Below, one piece after another: positions 27,840 to 37,300 of a stretch of DNA of 64,000 nt (position 1 is its first letter; each line of letters begins with the position of its first letter). The stretch comes from Acetobacter fallax (GTDB lineage: Bacteria > Pseudomonadota > Alphaproteobacteria > Acetobacterales > Acetobacteraceae). A model generated the notes under the pieces. That model saw nothing but the letters and a program-made list of their open reading frames with translations, had not been told where the DNA came from and ran no database searches. The translations under genes were made by a program, and so were the position numbers. The stretch spans positions 1 through 64,000 of the forward strand of contig NZ_WOSX01000019.1 in NCBI RefSeq assembly GCF_011516735.1. The letters are read 5' to 3'.

Positions 27840-28733
27840 ATGTGCCTGACAGAAAGGCCGGAATGGCTGCGCGCCATACAGACTCTCGCTGCGACCGGTG
27901 TCGTTGCGCTCCTCAGCACAACAGCGACCCGAGCCGCCGACATCAATCTCGCAATCATAGGGCCGCACGAATACGACCTGCCAGTCGATTTCAAACCCTT
28001 CAACGTATTCGTCCAGTATGGAAACGGTAATGTTGCCGATAATTCCTACAATAGTCTCGGAAACCGAAATCCGGGAGGCGGCAGCCACACCTGGTCAGGC
28101 CTGTCAAAATACGTTCATTTCCGCAGTTTCGACGCCATCCCGCATGTCGGTTTCGCCTTCGAAGTCCTCCAGGCGGAAAGCTTCACACTGGCGAACGGAA
28201 AAAATTTCGGCGGCCTCGGCGCCACCATCATTGGCCCTGCCGCCTGGTTCAAGCCGAACAAACACAGCACTTTCGGAATCCAGACCTTCGTGCAGACTCC
28301 ATCCGGAACAAGAGACGCCCTCTCCACCGGATACTGGGCGAATATCTCAACATTTATCTTCGATTACGAGTGGGAGCATTTCAGCTTCGACGGTGATGCC
28401 GGCGCAATCGCGGGTGTCGAAAAACACAAACAGGGAGAGCACACCTATTCACCCGGCGTCATCTTCGTCACCAATCTGCGTTTCAGCTGGAAAGCCACGA
28501 AACTCATCGAACCGTTCTTCGCCTTTGACTGGCAGAACGTCAAAGGAACCTACGACCGGACCATCAGTCAGTACGTCGATAACTCCGGCAGCCGGGAAGT
28601 CGCTCTCGGCGTCGGCATCATGTTCAACATCGCGAAAAACCTCTCCTTCACGGCGCGCTATTCCCACTCCGTCGAAGGACGCAATATCCCGGAAAGCAAC
28701 GCGTATTACGGTAAGTTCGTCTATCTCTGGTAG
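27840..28733 (+). CDS. Outer-membrane beta-barrel protein, phenol-degradation MetA-like family
   Basis: 297 aa from ATG 27840, which has ACGGGAAG upstream; an in-frame TTG at 27810 is possible. Signal peptide ends near TATRAADINLA. The mature part alternates like a barrel and ends in the aromatic KFVYLW, a typical outer-membrane C-terminus. The blocks GLGATIIGPAAWF and VALGVGIMFNIAKNLSFTAR fit the MetA/SphA-like transporter family. Co-directional with the PQQ dehydrogenase, so uptake of that enzyme's substrate is a plausible role. Confidence 0.72.
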   Translation: MCLTERPEWLRAIQTLAATGVVALLSTTATRAADINLAIIGPHEYDLPVDFKPFNVFVQYGNGNVADNSYNSLGNRNPGGGSHTWSGLSKYVHFRSFDAIPHVGFAFEVLQAESFTLANGKNFGGLGATIIGPAAWFKPNKHSTFGIQTFVQTPSGTRDALSTGYWANISTFIFDYEWEHFSFDGDAGAIAGVEKHKQGEHTYSPGVIFVTNLRFSWKATKLIEPFFAFDWQNVKGTYDRTISQYVDNSGSREVALGVGIMFNIAKNLSFTARYSHSVEGRNIPESNAYYGKFVYLW

Positions 28734-28818
28734 CTTCCGGGGCGCCTGTTCTTCCTGCCGGCAGCCCGACCGCAACCGGGCATCATGAAAAATTTTGTCC
28801 TGTTCAGCATCAATCTGA

Positions 28819-28923
28819 TGCGCTCTTGTCCTGTTACAGGGAAATACCAGCGCGACCGTTCGCATCCTCGGGATCGGCCGCGCAACGCTCTATCGTAAAA
28901 TGAAAACCTTCGGACTCAGATGA
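28819..28923 (+). pseudogene. Relic of a Fis-type HTH C-terminus (sigma-54 activator)
   Basis: The frame after the stop at 28816 encodes QGNTSATVRILGIGRATLYR followed by KMKTFGLR and a TGA stop. This is the DNA-binding end of NtrC/AcoR-type activators (compare GNKSQAARLLGISRPTLYRK). The AAA+ and sensor domains are gone. It ends 5 bp before the metF stop codon. Confidence 0.65.
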
Positions 28924-28928
28924 GATCG

Positions 28929-29855
28929 TTACTGTGTAAGGCTGGTTTCAGGGCTCTGCTCTGAAACCATTGTCTCCTGCTCACACCCCAGCAGCCGACA
29001 GAGCGCAGCACTTTGTGCCGAGCGGTTCAGCGTATAGAAATGAAATGCCCGAACCCCATGCTCCCGTAACGTGCGACACATCATCGCCGCAAACGCCGTC
29101 GTCACCAGCCCCCGCGTCTCCGGCTGCTCATCCAGCCCGTCAAAAAGCGCCCTGATCCGCTCAGGAACATGCGCACCGCACATCGTCGCGAATTTATACG
29201 CCTGAGCAACGCCGGTCACAGGCAGAATCCCTGGTACAATCTCCGCCGTGATCCCCTGCGCCACTGCGCGGTCCCGAAAATGCAGGAAAGCATCAGGGTC
29301 AAAGAAAAACTGTGTGATAGCCCGGTCCGCTCCGGCATCAATCTTCGCCTTCAGATTGTCCAGATCACTCTGCGCACTGAGCGCTTCAGGATGCACCTCA
29401 GGATAAGCCGCAACCGAAATATCGAAGGGCGCAACAGCCTTCAGCCCTGTCACCAGCTCCACGGCACTCCGATATCCCTCCGGGTGCGCCTCGAACGGTG
29501 TTCCCGGAACCGCCGGATCACCACGGAGCGCCACAATGCTGCGAATGCCGGAGTTCCAGTATTCTTTTGCAACAGAATCAACGTCCTGTTTCGAGGCACC
29601 CACACATGTCAGATGCCCCGCAACCGGCACATCCGTGCGTCGGACCAGCGTTGCCGCGGCCTCAATGCTCCGATCCCGCGTCGTCCCGCCCGCGCCGTAA
29701 GTCATCGACAAAAAGCGCGGCCGAAACCGGGCCAGATTGTCAGCACTCTGAAAAAGAGCCTCCGCCGCCCTGTCCGTTTTTGGCGGAAAGAATTCAAATG
29801 AGACGTCCACACCAGACGAACTGACAGGACTTGTGCGGAACGTTTCAGATAACAT
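28929..29855 (-). CDS. metF: 5,10-methylenetetrahydrofolate reductase
   Basis: Reduces methylene-THF to methyl-THF, the methyl donor for MetE. From ATG 29855 the product is 308 aa; the ATG three codons earlier directly abuts GAGGG, which leaves no spacing. Motifs: VSFEFFPPKT at the N-terminus, LSMTYGAGGTTRDRSIE, VALRGDP, FDISVAAYPEVHPEA and TQFFFDPD. It lies 101 nt downstream of metE on the same strand, so it probably shares the riboswitch-controlled transcript. Confidence 0.93.
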   Translation of the reverse strand: MLSETFRTSPVSSSGVDVSFEFFPPKTDRAAEALFQSADNLARFRPRFLSMTYGAGGTTRDRSIEAAATLVRRTDVPVAGHLTCVGASKQDVDSVAKEYWNSGIRSIVALRGDPAVPGTPFEAHPEGYRSAVELVTGLKAVAPFDISVAAYPEVHPEALSAQSDLDNLKAKIDAGADRAITQFFFDPDAFLHFRDRAVAQGITAEIVPGILPVTGVAQAYKFATMCGAHVPERIRALFDGLDEQPETRGLVTTAFAAMMCRTLREHGVRAFHFYTLNRSAQSAALCRLLGCEQETMVSEQSPETSLTQ

Positions 29856-29956
29856 CGTAATCATCCCTCAATGCCATGGGCAATACTACTGGTTCTGGTC
29901 TTCTGTCCGTGACACCTGACGGTCATCACGGACAGAACGCGGGTTAAAGTGCCTCT

Positions 29957-32236
29957 TCAGCCACGCAATGCGCGGGCCGCGGCAACCATGTTCGCAATCG
30001 CCGGTTCAACTTCGTCCCATTTCCGCGTCTTGAGCCCGCAATCCGGATTAACCCAGATCTGGTCGTCTTTCAGACGCGTCCGTGCCGCTTCCAGAAGCGT
30101 CACCATTTCGCCGACGGCCGGCGTGCGCGGCGAATGGATGTCATAAACACCCGGCCCGATCTCCGCCGGATAAGCATATCCTGCGAAGGCATCGAGAAGT
30201 TCCATTTTCGAGCGCGCCGTCTCAATGGAAATGACATCAGCATCCATTGCGCCGATCGCCGCAATGATGTCGTTGAACTCCGAGTAGCACATATGCGTAT
30301 GAATCTGCGTCACATCCGCGACTCCCGAAGACGCAATGCGGAACGCCTCAACGGCCCACTGCAGATATCGCCCCCAGCCGGCACGACGCAGCGGCAGCCC
30401 TTCACGCAGCGCAGCCTCATCAATCTGGATCATGGCCGCGCCGGCCTTCTCCAGATCGAGAACTTCGTCGCGAATCGCGAAAGCAATCTGAAAACAGGTT
30501 TCGCTGCGTGGCTGGTCATCGCGCACGAAGGACCAGTTCAGGATCGTCACCGGCCCTGTCAGCATGCCTTTCATCGGACGCTTCGTCAGCGACTGAGCAT
30601 ACTGCCACCATTCCACCGTCATCGGCACCGGACGCGAAACATCGCCGAAAATGATCGGTGGCCGCACACAACGAGAGCCGTAAGACTGCACCCAGCCATA
30701 TTTTGTGAATGCAAAACCTGAGAGCTGCTCACCGAAATACTGCACCATGTCATTGCGCTCGAATTCGCCATGCACCAGTACATCCAGCCCGGCCTCTTCC
30801 TGCCAGCGCACCGTCCGGGCCGTTTCTTCCCGCAGAAACTCCGTGTAGCCAGCATCTGACAATGTGCCCCGGGCATGACCGGCGCGTGCTCTGCGCACTT
30901 CCGGGGTCTGCGGAAAAGACCCGATCGTAGTGGTCGGAAAAGGCGGAAGATTCAGAGACTCATGCTGCTGAACACGCCGCGTTTCAAATGAAGAAGACCG
31001 ACGGGCCTGCGTCTGGTTCATGCCCGCGACACGTGCCCTGACCGTCTGATCATGAATTTTCTCATGCACCTGGCGTGACGCCGCAGCCCGGTCAGAAGCT
31101 TCCAGCGCACCCCGGACAGCATCACGACCGTCCGTAAGCGCCACAGCCAGAACTTTGAGTTCCGTCACCTTCTGCACAGCAAAAGCCAGCCAGCTTGCGA
31201 CATCAGGATCCAGGGCCGTCTCACGTTCCAGATCAACCGGCACATGCAGCAGCGAGCAGGACGGGGCCAGCACGATCTCGCGACGCGCAAGGGAGACAGG
31301 CTCCAGATGATCCAGAAGCTTACTCAGATCGGCCCGCCAGACATTGCGTCCGTCAATCACGCCAAGTGAAAGAACCAGATCCGGACGTGCTCCTTCCAGA
31401 ACCTGAGCAAGCTGCTCCGGCGCCCGGACCAGATCGACATGCAGCCCGTGCACCGGCAACGCCAGCGCCGTGGCGAGATTGTCCGCCAGCGCCCCGAAAT
31501 ACGTCGTGAGCATCAGTTGCACAGCCGGTACAGCCTGCGTCAGATATGTGTAAGCCTCCGCAAACGCCGCACGGGCCGCATCGGAGAGATCCAGCACGAG
31601 CGCCGGTTCATCCATCTGCACCCAGGACACGCCCATCGCGGCAAACCGGGATAAAATCTCAGCATACACAGGCAATAGTCGCGGAAGCAGCGCCAGCGGG
31701 TCACCGCCGCCATGACTCATCTTGCCAAGCAGGAGAAAGGTCACCGGCCCGAGCAGAACAGGCCGCGTGTCGATTCCCAGTCGCTTCGCTTCCTGATATT
31801 CATCCAGCGCTTTCGTGCCGGCGAGGGTGAAATACTGATCGGGAGTGAATTCAGGAACGAGATAATGATAGTTCGTGTCGAACCATTTCGTCATTTCACC
31901 CGCAGTCACCCCCGGCGCGCCGCGAGCCATGGCGAAATACGTCGCGTGATCGACCGCGCCGCCGTTCCAGTCATAACGCGCCGGGACAGCGCCAACCATC
32001 ACGCTGGTGTCAAGCACATGATCATAAAATGAAAAATCGCCGGACGGCACAATATCCGCACCCAGATCGCGCTGGCACAGCCAGGTGCTCTCCCGCAGCC
32101 CGGCCGCCGTGCCAAGCAGCGTCGTCAGTTCACTCGCACCTGACCAGTATGTCTCAAGCGCCGTCTTCAGTTCACGACGCGGACCAATGCGCGGAAAGCC
32201 GAGAGTGGCAACACTCACGCTCCTGAAAGCACCCAT
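29957..32236 (-). CDS. metE: Cobalamin-independent methionine synthase
   Basis: Transfers methyl from methyl-THF-glutamates to homocysteine without B12. 759 aa, full length; GGAGAA precedes ATG 32236. N-terminal domain starts VATLGFPRIGPRRELK; the C-terminal catalytic half begins LPPFPTTTIGSFPQTPEVRR and holds the zinc ligands in THMCYSEFNDI and WVNPDCGLKTRKWDE. It is the first gene of metE-metF and sits below a cobalamin riboswitch, which would shut it off when B12 allows use of MetH. Confidence 0.97.
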   Translation of the reverse strand: MGAFRSVSVATLGFPRIGPRRELKTALETYWSGASELTTLLGTAAGLRESTWLCQRDLGADIVPSGDFSFYDHVLDTSVMVGAVPARYDWNGGAVDHATYFAMARGAPGVTAGEMTKWFDTNYHYLVPEFTPDQYFTLAGTKALDEYQEAKRLGIDTRPVLLGPVTFLLLGKMSHGGGDPLALLPRLLPVYAEILSRFAAMGVSWVQMDEPALVLDLSDAARAAFAEAYTYLTQAVPAVQLMLTTYFGALADNLATALALPVHGLHVDLVRAPEQLAQVLEGARPDLVLSLGVIDGRNVWRADLSKLLDHLEPVSLARREIVLAPSCSLLHVPVDLERETALDPDVASWLAFAVQKVTELKVLAVALTDGRDAVRGALEASDRAAASRQVHEKIHDQTVRARVAGMNQTQARRSSSFETRRVQQHESLNLPPFPTTTIGSFPQTPEVRRARAGHARGTLSDAGYTEFLREETARTVRWQEEAGLDVLVHGEFERNDMVQYFGEQLSGFAFTKYGWVQSYGSRCVRPPIIFGDVSRPVPMTVEWWQYAQSLTKRPMKGMLTGPVTILNWSFVRDDQPRSETCFQIAFAIRDEVLDLEKAGAAMIQIDEAALREGLPLRRAGWGRYLQWAVEAFRIASSGVADVTQIHTHMCYSEFNDIIAAIGAMDADVISIETARSKMELLDAFAGYAYPAEIGPGVYDIHSPRTPAVGEMVTLLEAARTRLKDDQIWVNPDCGLKTRKWDEVEPAIANMVAAARALRG

Positions 32237-32357
32237 GAAGGTTCTCCAATGTTAGCGACAGGAAAGCTGTGGGCAGCCGGGCGCATAGCCACGATGCCAG
32301 AAGCAGCGCAGCCGGAGACGAACGACCCGCCCGGGACACCCCGCCGGAGGATTTGAT

Positions 32358-32530
32358 GTGTCCTGGCAGGTCTCCTGGCTCACGGGTCCTCACCGGTGAG
32401 CCGTCTTCCCGGGCGTAATGCCCAGTGACGTACTGGCTCGCGGCTCGTCGCTGACAGTTGCGGGGGCAGCGCCGGTCTCACACCGGCTTCCCTCTTAGCT
32501 CCGGCATATCATCGCAATGCCGGAGAACCA
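32358..32530 (-). promoter_or_regulatory. Cobalamin (B12) riboswitch controlling metE-metF
   Basis: On the minus strand, the conserved core appears in order: GCCGGTGTGAGACCGGC, GCTGCCCCCGCAACTGT, GGAAGACGGC and GAGCCAGGAGACCTGCC (the B12 box). An upstream stem CCGGCATTGCGATGATATGCCGG-type hairpin lies at 32501-32523. The aptamer ends about 120 nt before the metE start, leaving room for an expression platform that I could not fold confidently. Confidence 0.93.
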
Positions 32531-32582
32531 TGACAGTTCCGGCCATACGGCCAGACTGGCAACGCTGTCAAATTATTTGCTT

Positions 32583-32602
32583 ACATAAAGATATTATTAT
32601 AT
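32583..32602. promoter_or_regulatory. Candidate operator for the ArsR-methyltransferase regulator
   Basis: ACATAAAGATATTATTATAT matches a perfect palindrome (ATATAAAGATATCTTTATAT) at 17 of 20 positions. It lies 10 bp before the regulator's ATG and upstream of the riboswitch on the metE strand, where it could affect both promoters. The site type recalls SahR-like ArsR operators, from memory. Confidence 0.5.
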
Positions 32603-32612
32603 AGAATTGGAA

Positions 32613-33566
32613 ATGACGACTGCACTCTCCATTTTCCAGGCCCTCGCAGATCCGACACGCCTGCGCATCCTTGCCCTTCTGCACCGTATGGAACTCTCCG
32701 TTGGGGAACTCGCGCAGGTCCTGGGCCAGAGCCAGCCCCGTGTTTCCCGTCACCTCAAAATCATGACGCAGGCCCTGCTGATCGCGCGCCGCAAGGAGGG
32801 AAACTGGGTCTTTCTCACACTCGGTGAAACCCACATCGTCGAACCTGTCCTGCTGGCCATGGAAAGCTGGCAGACCACGCCAGACCCCGAAATGGAGGCC
32901 GATCGCGCCCGCCTGGTCGCCGTCCGCTCAGTGCGCGCGACAGAAGCCGGGGATTACTTTGAAAACCATGCCGCCGAGTGGGATGCCATCCGCTCCCTGC
33001 ATGTTGCAGAACAGGAAGTCGAAACCGCAATCCTGCGCCTGCTGTCACAGAATCCGCCTGGCCGCCCCATCGGTCGCCTGCTCGATATCGGCACCGGCAC
33101 AGGCCGTATGATCGAACTTCTCGGCCCGACCGCTGACAATGCCACAGGCATCGATCGCAGCCCCGCCATGCTGCGCCTTGCCCGAAGCAAACTGGACGGC
33201 ATGCCCCGTATCGAACTCCGTCAGGGCGATCTCTACGCACTGCCCGTCTCCGCCGGCAGCATCGACACCGCCATCATGCATCAGGTCCTGCACTACGCGC
33301 AGCATCCGGGAGCTGCGATCACCGAGGCCGCCCGCGTCCTCGCCCCCGGTGGTCTGCTGCTGATTGTCGATTTCGCCGTCCACGACCGGCGTGACCTCAG
33401 AGAGAAAGATGCCCATGCCTGGCTCGGTTTTCCCGACGAGCGAATGCGCTTCTGGCTCACCACGGCGGGCCTGGAAATCACTGAAGTCGTCACACTGGAA
33501 GATAAACTCACCGTCCGGCTCTGGCTGGCTAAATCACCTGATTTTTTCAACGTCATTTCCGGCTAA
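32613..33566 (+). CDS. ArsR-family regulator fused to a SAM-dependent methyltransferase
   Basis: 317 aa from ATG 32613 (an in-frame TTG lies two codons earlier). Residues about 5-85 form an ArsR winged helix (ALADPTRLRILALLHRMELS, then LGQSQPRVSRHLKIM), with no metal-binding cysteines. Residues about 145-260 form a class I methyltransferase with SAM motif LLDIGTGTGRMIELLG and acidic VIGID-like ATGIDRSP. Such fusions accompany met genes in Alphaproteobacteria and probably sense SAM or SAH. Divergent from metE, so it is a likely regulator of it. Confidence 0.85.
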   Translation: MTTALSIFQALADPTRLRILALLHRMELSVGELAQVLGQSQPRVSRHLKIMTQALLIARRKEGNWVFLTLGETHIVEPVLLAMESWQTTPDPEMEADRARLVAVRSVRATEAGDYFENHAAEWDAIRSLHVAEQEVETAILRLLSQNPPGRPIGRLLDIGTGTGRMIELLGPTADNATGIDRSPAMLRLARSKLDGMPRIELRQGDLYALPVSAGSIDTAIMHQVLHYAQHPGAAITEAARVLAPGGLLLIVDFAVHDRRDLREKDAHAWLGFPDERMRFWLTTAGLEITEVVTLEDKLTVRLWLAKSPDFFNVISG

Positions 33567-33570
33567 CGTA

Positions 33571-33767
33571 ATACCAGAGGATCTGGCCTTTGACCTGTGT
33601 GCGACCGGGTGGGGCAGGGCTTTGCCCTGGAACCCACCAAAGGTCGCAGACCTTTGGAAACCATTTTATTATTAATCAATCGGGGTGCAGGGGCCTGCGG
33701 TCCCTGCCGGGTCCGGGCTGAGCCCGGATACTCTCATCGACAGGTCAGTCTTCACAACCTCTGGCAT
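33571..33767. repeat. Four-hairpin intergenic repeat, subfamily 2, inverted orientation
   Basis: Ends ATACCAGAGG...TTTGACCTGTG and CAGGTCAGTC...CCTCTGGCAT pair as inverted repeats, and TAA flanks both sides. Core hairpins in reverse order: CAGGGCTTTGCCCTG, CCAAAGGTCGCAGACCTTTGG-type, GGGACCGCAGG complement and CCGGGCTGAGCCCGG. Confidence 0.85.
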
Positions 33768-34137
33768 AACAACATCACGAAGCGTGGAAAATTTATAAAA
33801 CCCGGCCTGTAGAAAGCGGATGGCTCCCGACAGTTAAGGACCCCTGAACAAGCGCATCTACGGCTTCAAATCGCGTAACGCATTTTCCGACGAGTGAACC
33901 GGGCGCTCCAGGGGGACCTGCTGGTCGCACAGATGCCGCTCATTCCAGAATAATCCGCAATAACGTGCGGCGCCTGGACCTGTGACGCCCTGCTCCTGAA
34001 CATCCAGGCCGATGAGACACTGTCAGCATAAGACATCAGCCAAAAACCCGAAGCCGCTATCACCTGCAATAAGTACTATCAGACGTCTGCAAGGCCCCTG
34101 AAACACGGCCCCGGTCAGGGCCAGATCTCAGAACGCC
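33768..34137. other. Intergenic region with no recognised gene
   Basis: Short frames with stops; nothing recognisable. The bases near 33880-34040 look like decayed coding sequence but I cannot assign a family. Confidence 0.4.
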
Positions 34138-34257
34138 TCACTCTTCCGTCTTGCGGTCCACAACAGTCATAACCAGTCCAAAAAGCCCGATAATCGCAAA
34201 CAGATCGATAAAGACGTCAAACATGCCCGGCCAGCCCTCAGAACATGTCTCATCCAT
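34138..34257 (-). CDS. Possible 39-residue single-span membrane peptide
   Basis: ATG 34257 to TGA 34138 encodes a peptide whose residues 12-34 (MFDVFIDLFAIIGLFGLVM and on) form one hydrophobic helix, followed by the charged tail DRKTEE. It begins 79 nt after the addA stop on the same strand. The ribosome binding site is poor. Chance is a real alternative. Confidence 0.35.
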   Translation of the reverse strand: MDETCSEGWPGMFDVFIDLFAIIGLFGLVMTVVDRKTEE

Positions 34258-34335
34258 TACATGATTTTTTCTGTCTTTCGGTGTCTCCCGGATTTCCAAA
34301 TATGTCCTGAACCGGTATTTCAGACATATCAGATC

Positions 34336-37300
34336 TCAGCCGATCTCATGCTCATCCAGAACCGCGCCCGGAATGACCATGACCACCGGTGTTTCAGTCC
34401 AGACGAGGCTGCATTCCACTGAACGCCCCGGATACAGACTGCTGAGCAATGCACGGTAAGCCGCCATCTGGCGCAGATAGAGAACCGGGATACGGTCAAC
34501 TGAGGCGGGTGGGCGACGGTTTGTCTTAAAATCACAGATCAGAACACGGTCTTTCAGAACCTGCATGCGGTCAACCTGGCCCACGATGACGCTATCGCCC
34601 ACAATCCCGGCGAGGCGTTGCTCAGCCCGGCTGCCCGCAGCGAATAACGGCGCCAGAACCGGGTTTTCCATCACCGCAATCACCCGCGCGACCAGACGGG
34701 CCGATTCCTGTTCATCGAGACCGTTTCCCGGCCGCAGCAGCCAGTGATACGCGATGTCCGTGCGGTCTGCCGGTGGTCTGTCAGGCAGGAACTGGAGCAG
34801 AGCATGAACCAGCGTGCCACGCCGGAAAGCCGCTTCACGAGCAGCATTGGGCGTGAGCGCCGCCAGATCCAGTGGTGAGCGGGTGGCGGGCCGCTCACCC
34901 AGCATCGCCTCATCGGGCCGGCTGGGCGAGAGTGGCCGCGCCAGCGCAGGCTCGGCAGGCAGTGGCGCCGGCGTCCAGTCAGGCGCCTGACCCATCCAGA
35001 CAGGCAGAGGCGGCGGAGACGGAAGGACTATTTCCGCGCTGGCTTTCGGAGGAGCGCTGCTTCGTTCCTCAATCACAAGGCGCTCGCCCGCCCAGTCCTG
35101 ATCAAAGGACTCTGAAACCGCACCAGCGGCAGAAAAACCATCCACGCAGCGGGCATACCAGCTTTCCTCGCTGAGCTTTCGCGGCTCCCACCCGCAAATA
35201 ATAAGCCTGTCACTCGCACGGGTCAGAGCGACATAAAGCAGACGGTTATATTCCTCAGCCGCCCGAACGCGGAGTTTCTCGCGCAGCACACGCGTCGTGT
35301 CCGTCGATGCATCACTCCGCGGCACAAACAGCGGCAAGGCCGGCTCGCCTTTCTCTTTCGGTAGCCAGAGAAGACGGGAGTCCGAACGGGGCATGCCAAC
35401 AGTGTCAGGCAGAATGACCAGCCGCGCCTGCAAGCCCTTCGCGCCATGGGCCGTCATCACACGCACAGCGTTGCCGGAGGCGTCCGGTTCACGTTTCACC
35501 GTCTCATTCGAGTGTCGTAACCAGTGAAGGAAACCCTGCAAAGATGTTGCATGGGCTTCCTCAAAACGAAGAGCGGCGGACAGGAGATCATCAATCGGCT
35601 CTGCTGCCTCTGGGCCAAGCCGGGCAAGAATCCGGGCGCGGCCACCATGCGTGCCAAGCGCTTCAGATAACAGCCTGTAAGGCGAGGCATAATCCACCCG
35701 GCGAAACAGCGCCGAAAGGAACGTCCATGCCGCCGACCAGTCCGGACGCCCGGCATGACGCTCGCGCAGAACTGTCCAGAGTGGCTCCGGGCGGCCTTCC
35801 GGGTCATCCCGGGGCTGGCGGTCGAGTGCAAGCGCCATCAGACTGTCATCCGTGAGACCACCGAGCGGCGAGGTCAGCACGCAGGCGAGCGTGAGATCAT
35901 CCTGCGGAAGCAGCAGAGCATCACACAGCGCCATAAGATCCTGCACGACAGTCTGGTCGGCAAGTCCGGTGCGAACAAGCGTGGCGACTGGCACATCAAC
36001 AGATTTCAGCGCCCGGATCAGCGCGCGAACAAAAGCGGAGCGGCGTGGAACCAGAACCAGCACGTCACCCGGTGTCAGAGGCCGCTCACCCGGCCCGGCA
36101 GGTTTGAGCAGTTCAGCGGCAATCCGGCGGGCAAGCGTGTCCGCCAGGCGCTGCTGAGGTGAAACCTGCCCTGCATTTTCAGTCGGCGCCGCCCACGGAC
36201 CAGCCGAAGCCGGTGTCTCCGCATCGTCTTCCTTTCCGTCGTCCTTCGGGACAAGCGGCCAGAGTTCAGCGCATCCACCCTGACCGGGCCGTGCACTTTC
36301 ATGACGCGGCATCGGCTGACCAGGTTCGCTGACGCCGCGTGCGGCCAGCGGATTGCCGAACACAGCATCGACAAGAGAAAGCACAGGGGCCGTGGAGCGA
36401 AAAGACACGGTGAGCGAAGGCTCTTCCCACACTTCGCCCGCATCCCGCACGCGCCGCTCGAAGCGCCGCCGCCACTCATGAAAAGCATCGGGATCAGCGC
36501 CCTGAAACCCGTAGATGGACTGTTTGTAGTCACCCACGGCAAAGACAGTGCGCGGCCCCTGAGCCCGCTCATGAGCGCCTTCGCCAGTGAAAAACTCTTC
36601 CGTCAGACCGCCGGCAATGCGCCATTGCGCACGGGATGTGTCCTGAACTTCATCGAGCAGCAAATGATCGATGCCGCCATCAAGCTTGTAGAGAACCCAT
36701 GCCGCACCCGGATCGCGCAGAAGACCAAGCGTGCGGATGATCAGATCGTCATACTCGACCTGACCGCGCAGACCTTTCCCCGTCGCATAGGTGTCCAGAA
36801 CAGGCGCGGCAGTCCGCAGCAGCGCCAGCGTCAGCGTCGCAAGCGCCAGGGCGCGCCGGGTTTCCTCAACGGCAAGAATACGGGCCGCCTCATTCTCCAG
36901 CGTTGCGACAACATCCTCATGTCCATCTGAAAATTTCTTGTTCAGACCAGCTTTTTTCCGTGGCTCTCCCTTTGTCGTGAGAAAAAGCCCGCACCATGTC
37001 GCCCAGTTCTCCGCACGGGCATCATCCTGCTGCGCAAGCCAGTCGAGCATCGCAACGGCCATGCGCTTCACACTCTCCGAAGCGCCCCCGGCAACCTGCC
37101 GCAGCGCATCCCGAAGCTGTTTTTCATCCGGAATATTCGCGCACGCGTCCCGCACCGGATCAGTCGTTTCAGCCTTCGCCACTCCAAGGCCGCGCAGTAG
37201 CCTTGCACGCAGACTTTCCGGATCGGAACGGGCAAGATCCAGAACGTTATGTGCCTTTCCGCCACTGCGAAGTTCGGCAAGAAGCCCGGTAAAATCAGTC

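Noticed and set aside
33590-33760. Repeat hairpins as ordinary rho-independent terminators
   Set aside because: Four hairpins follow one another in a fixed order in each copy, mostly without T runs, and occur in both orientations relative to the genes.
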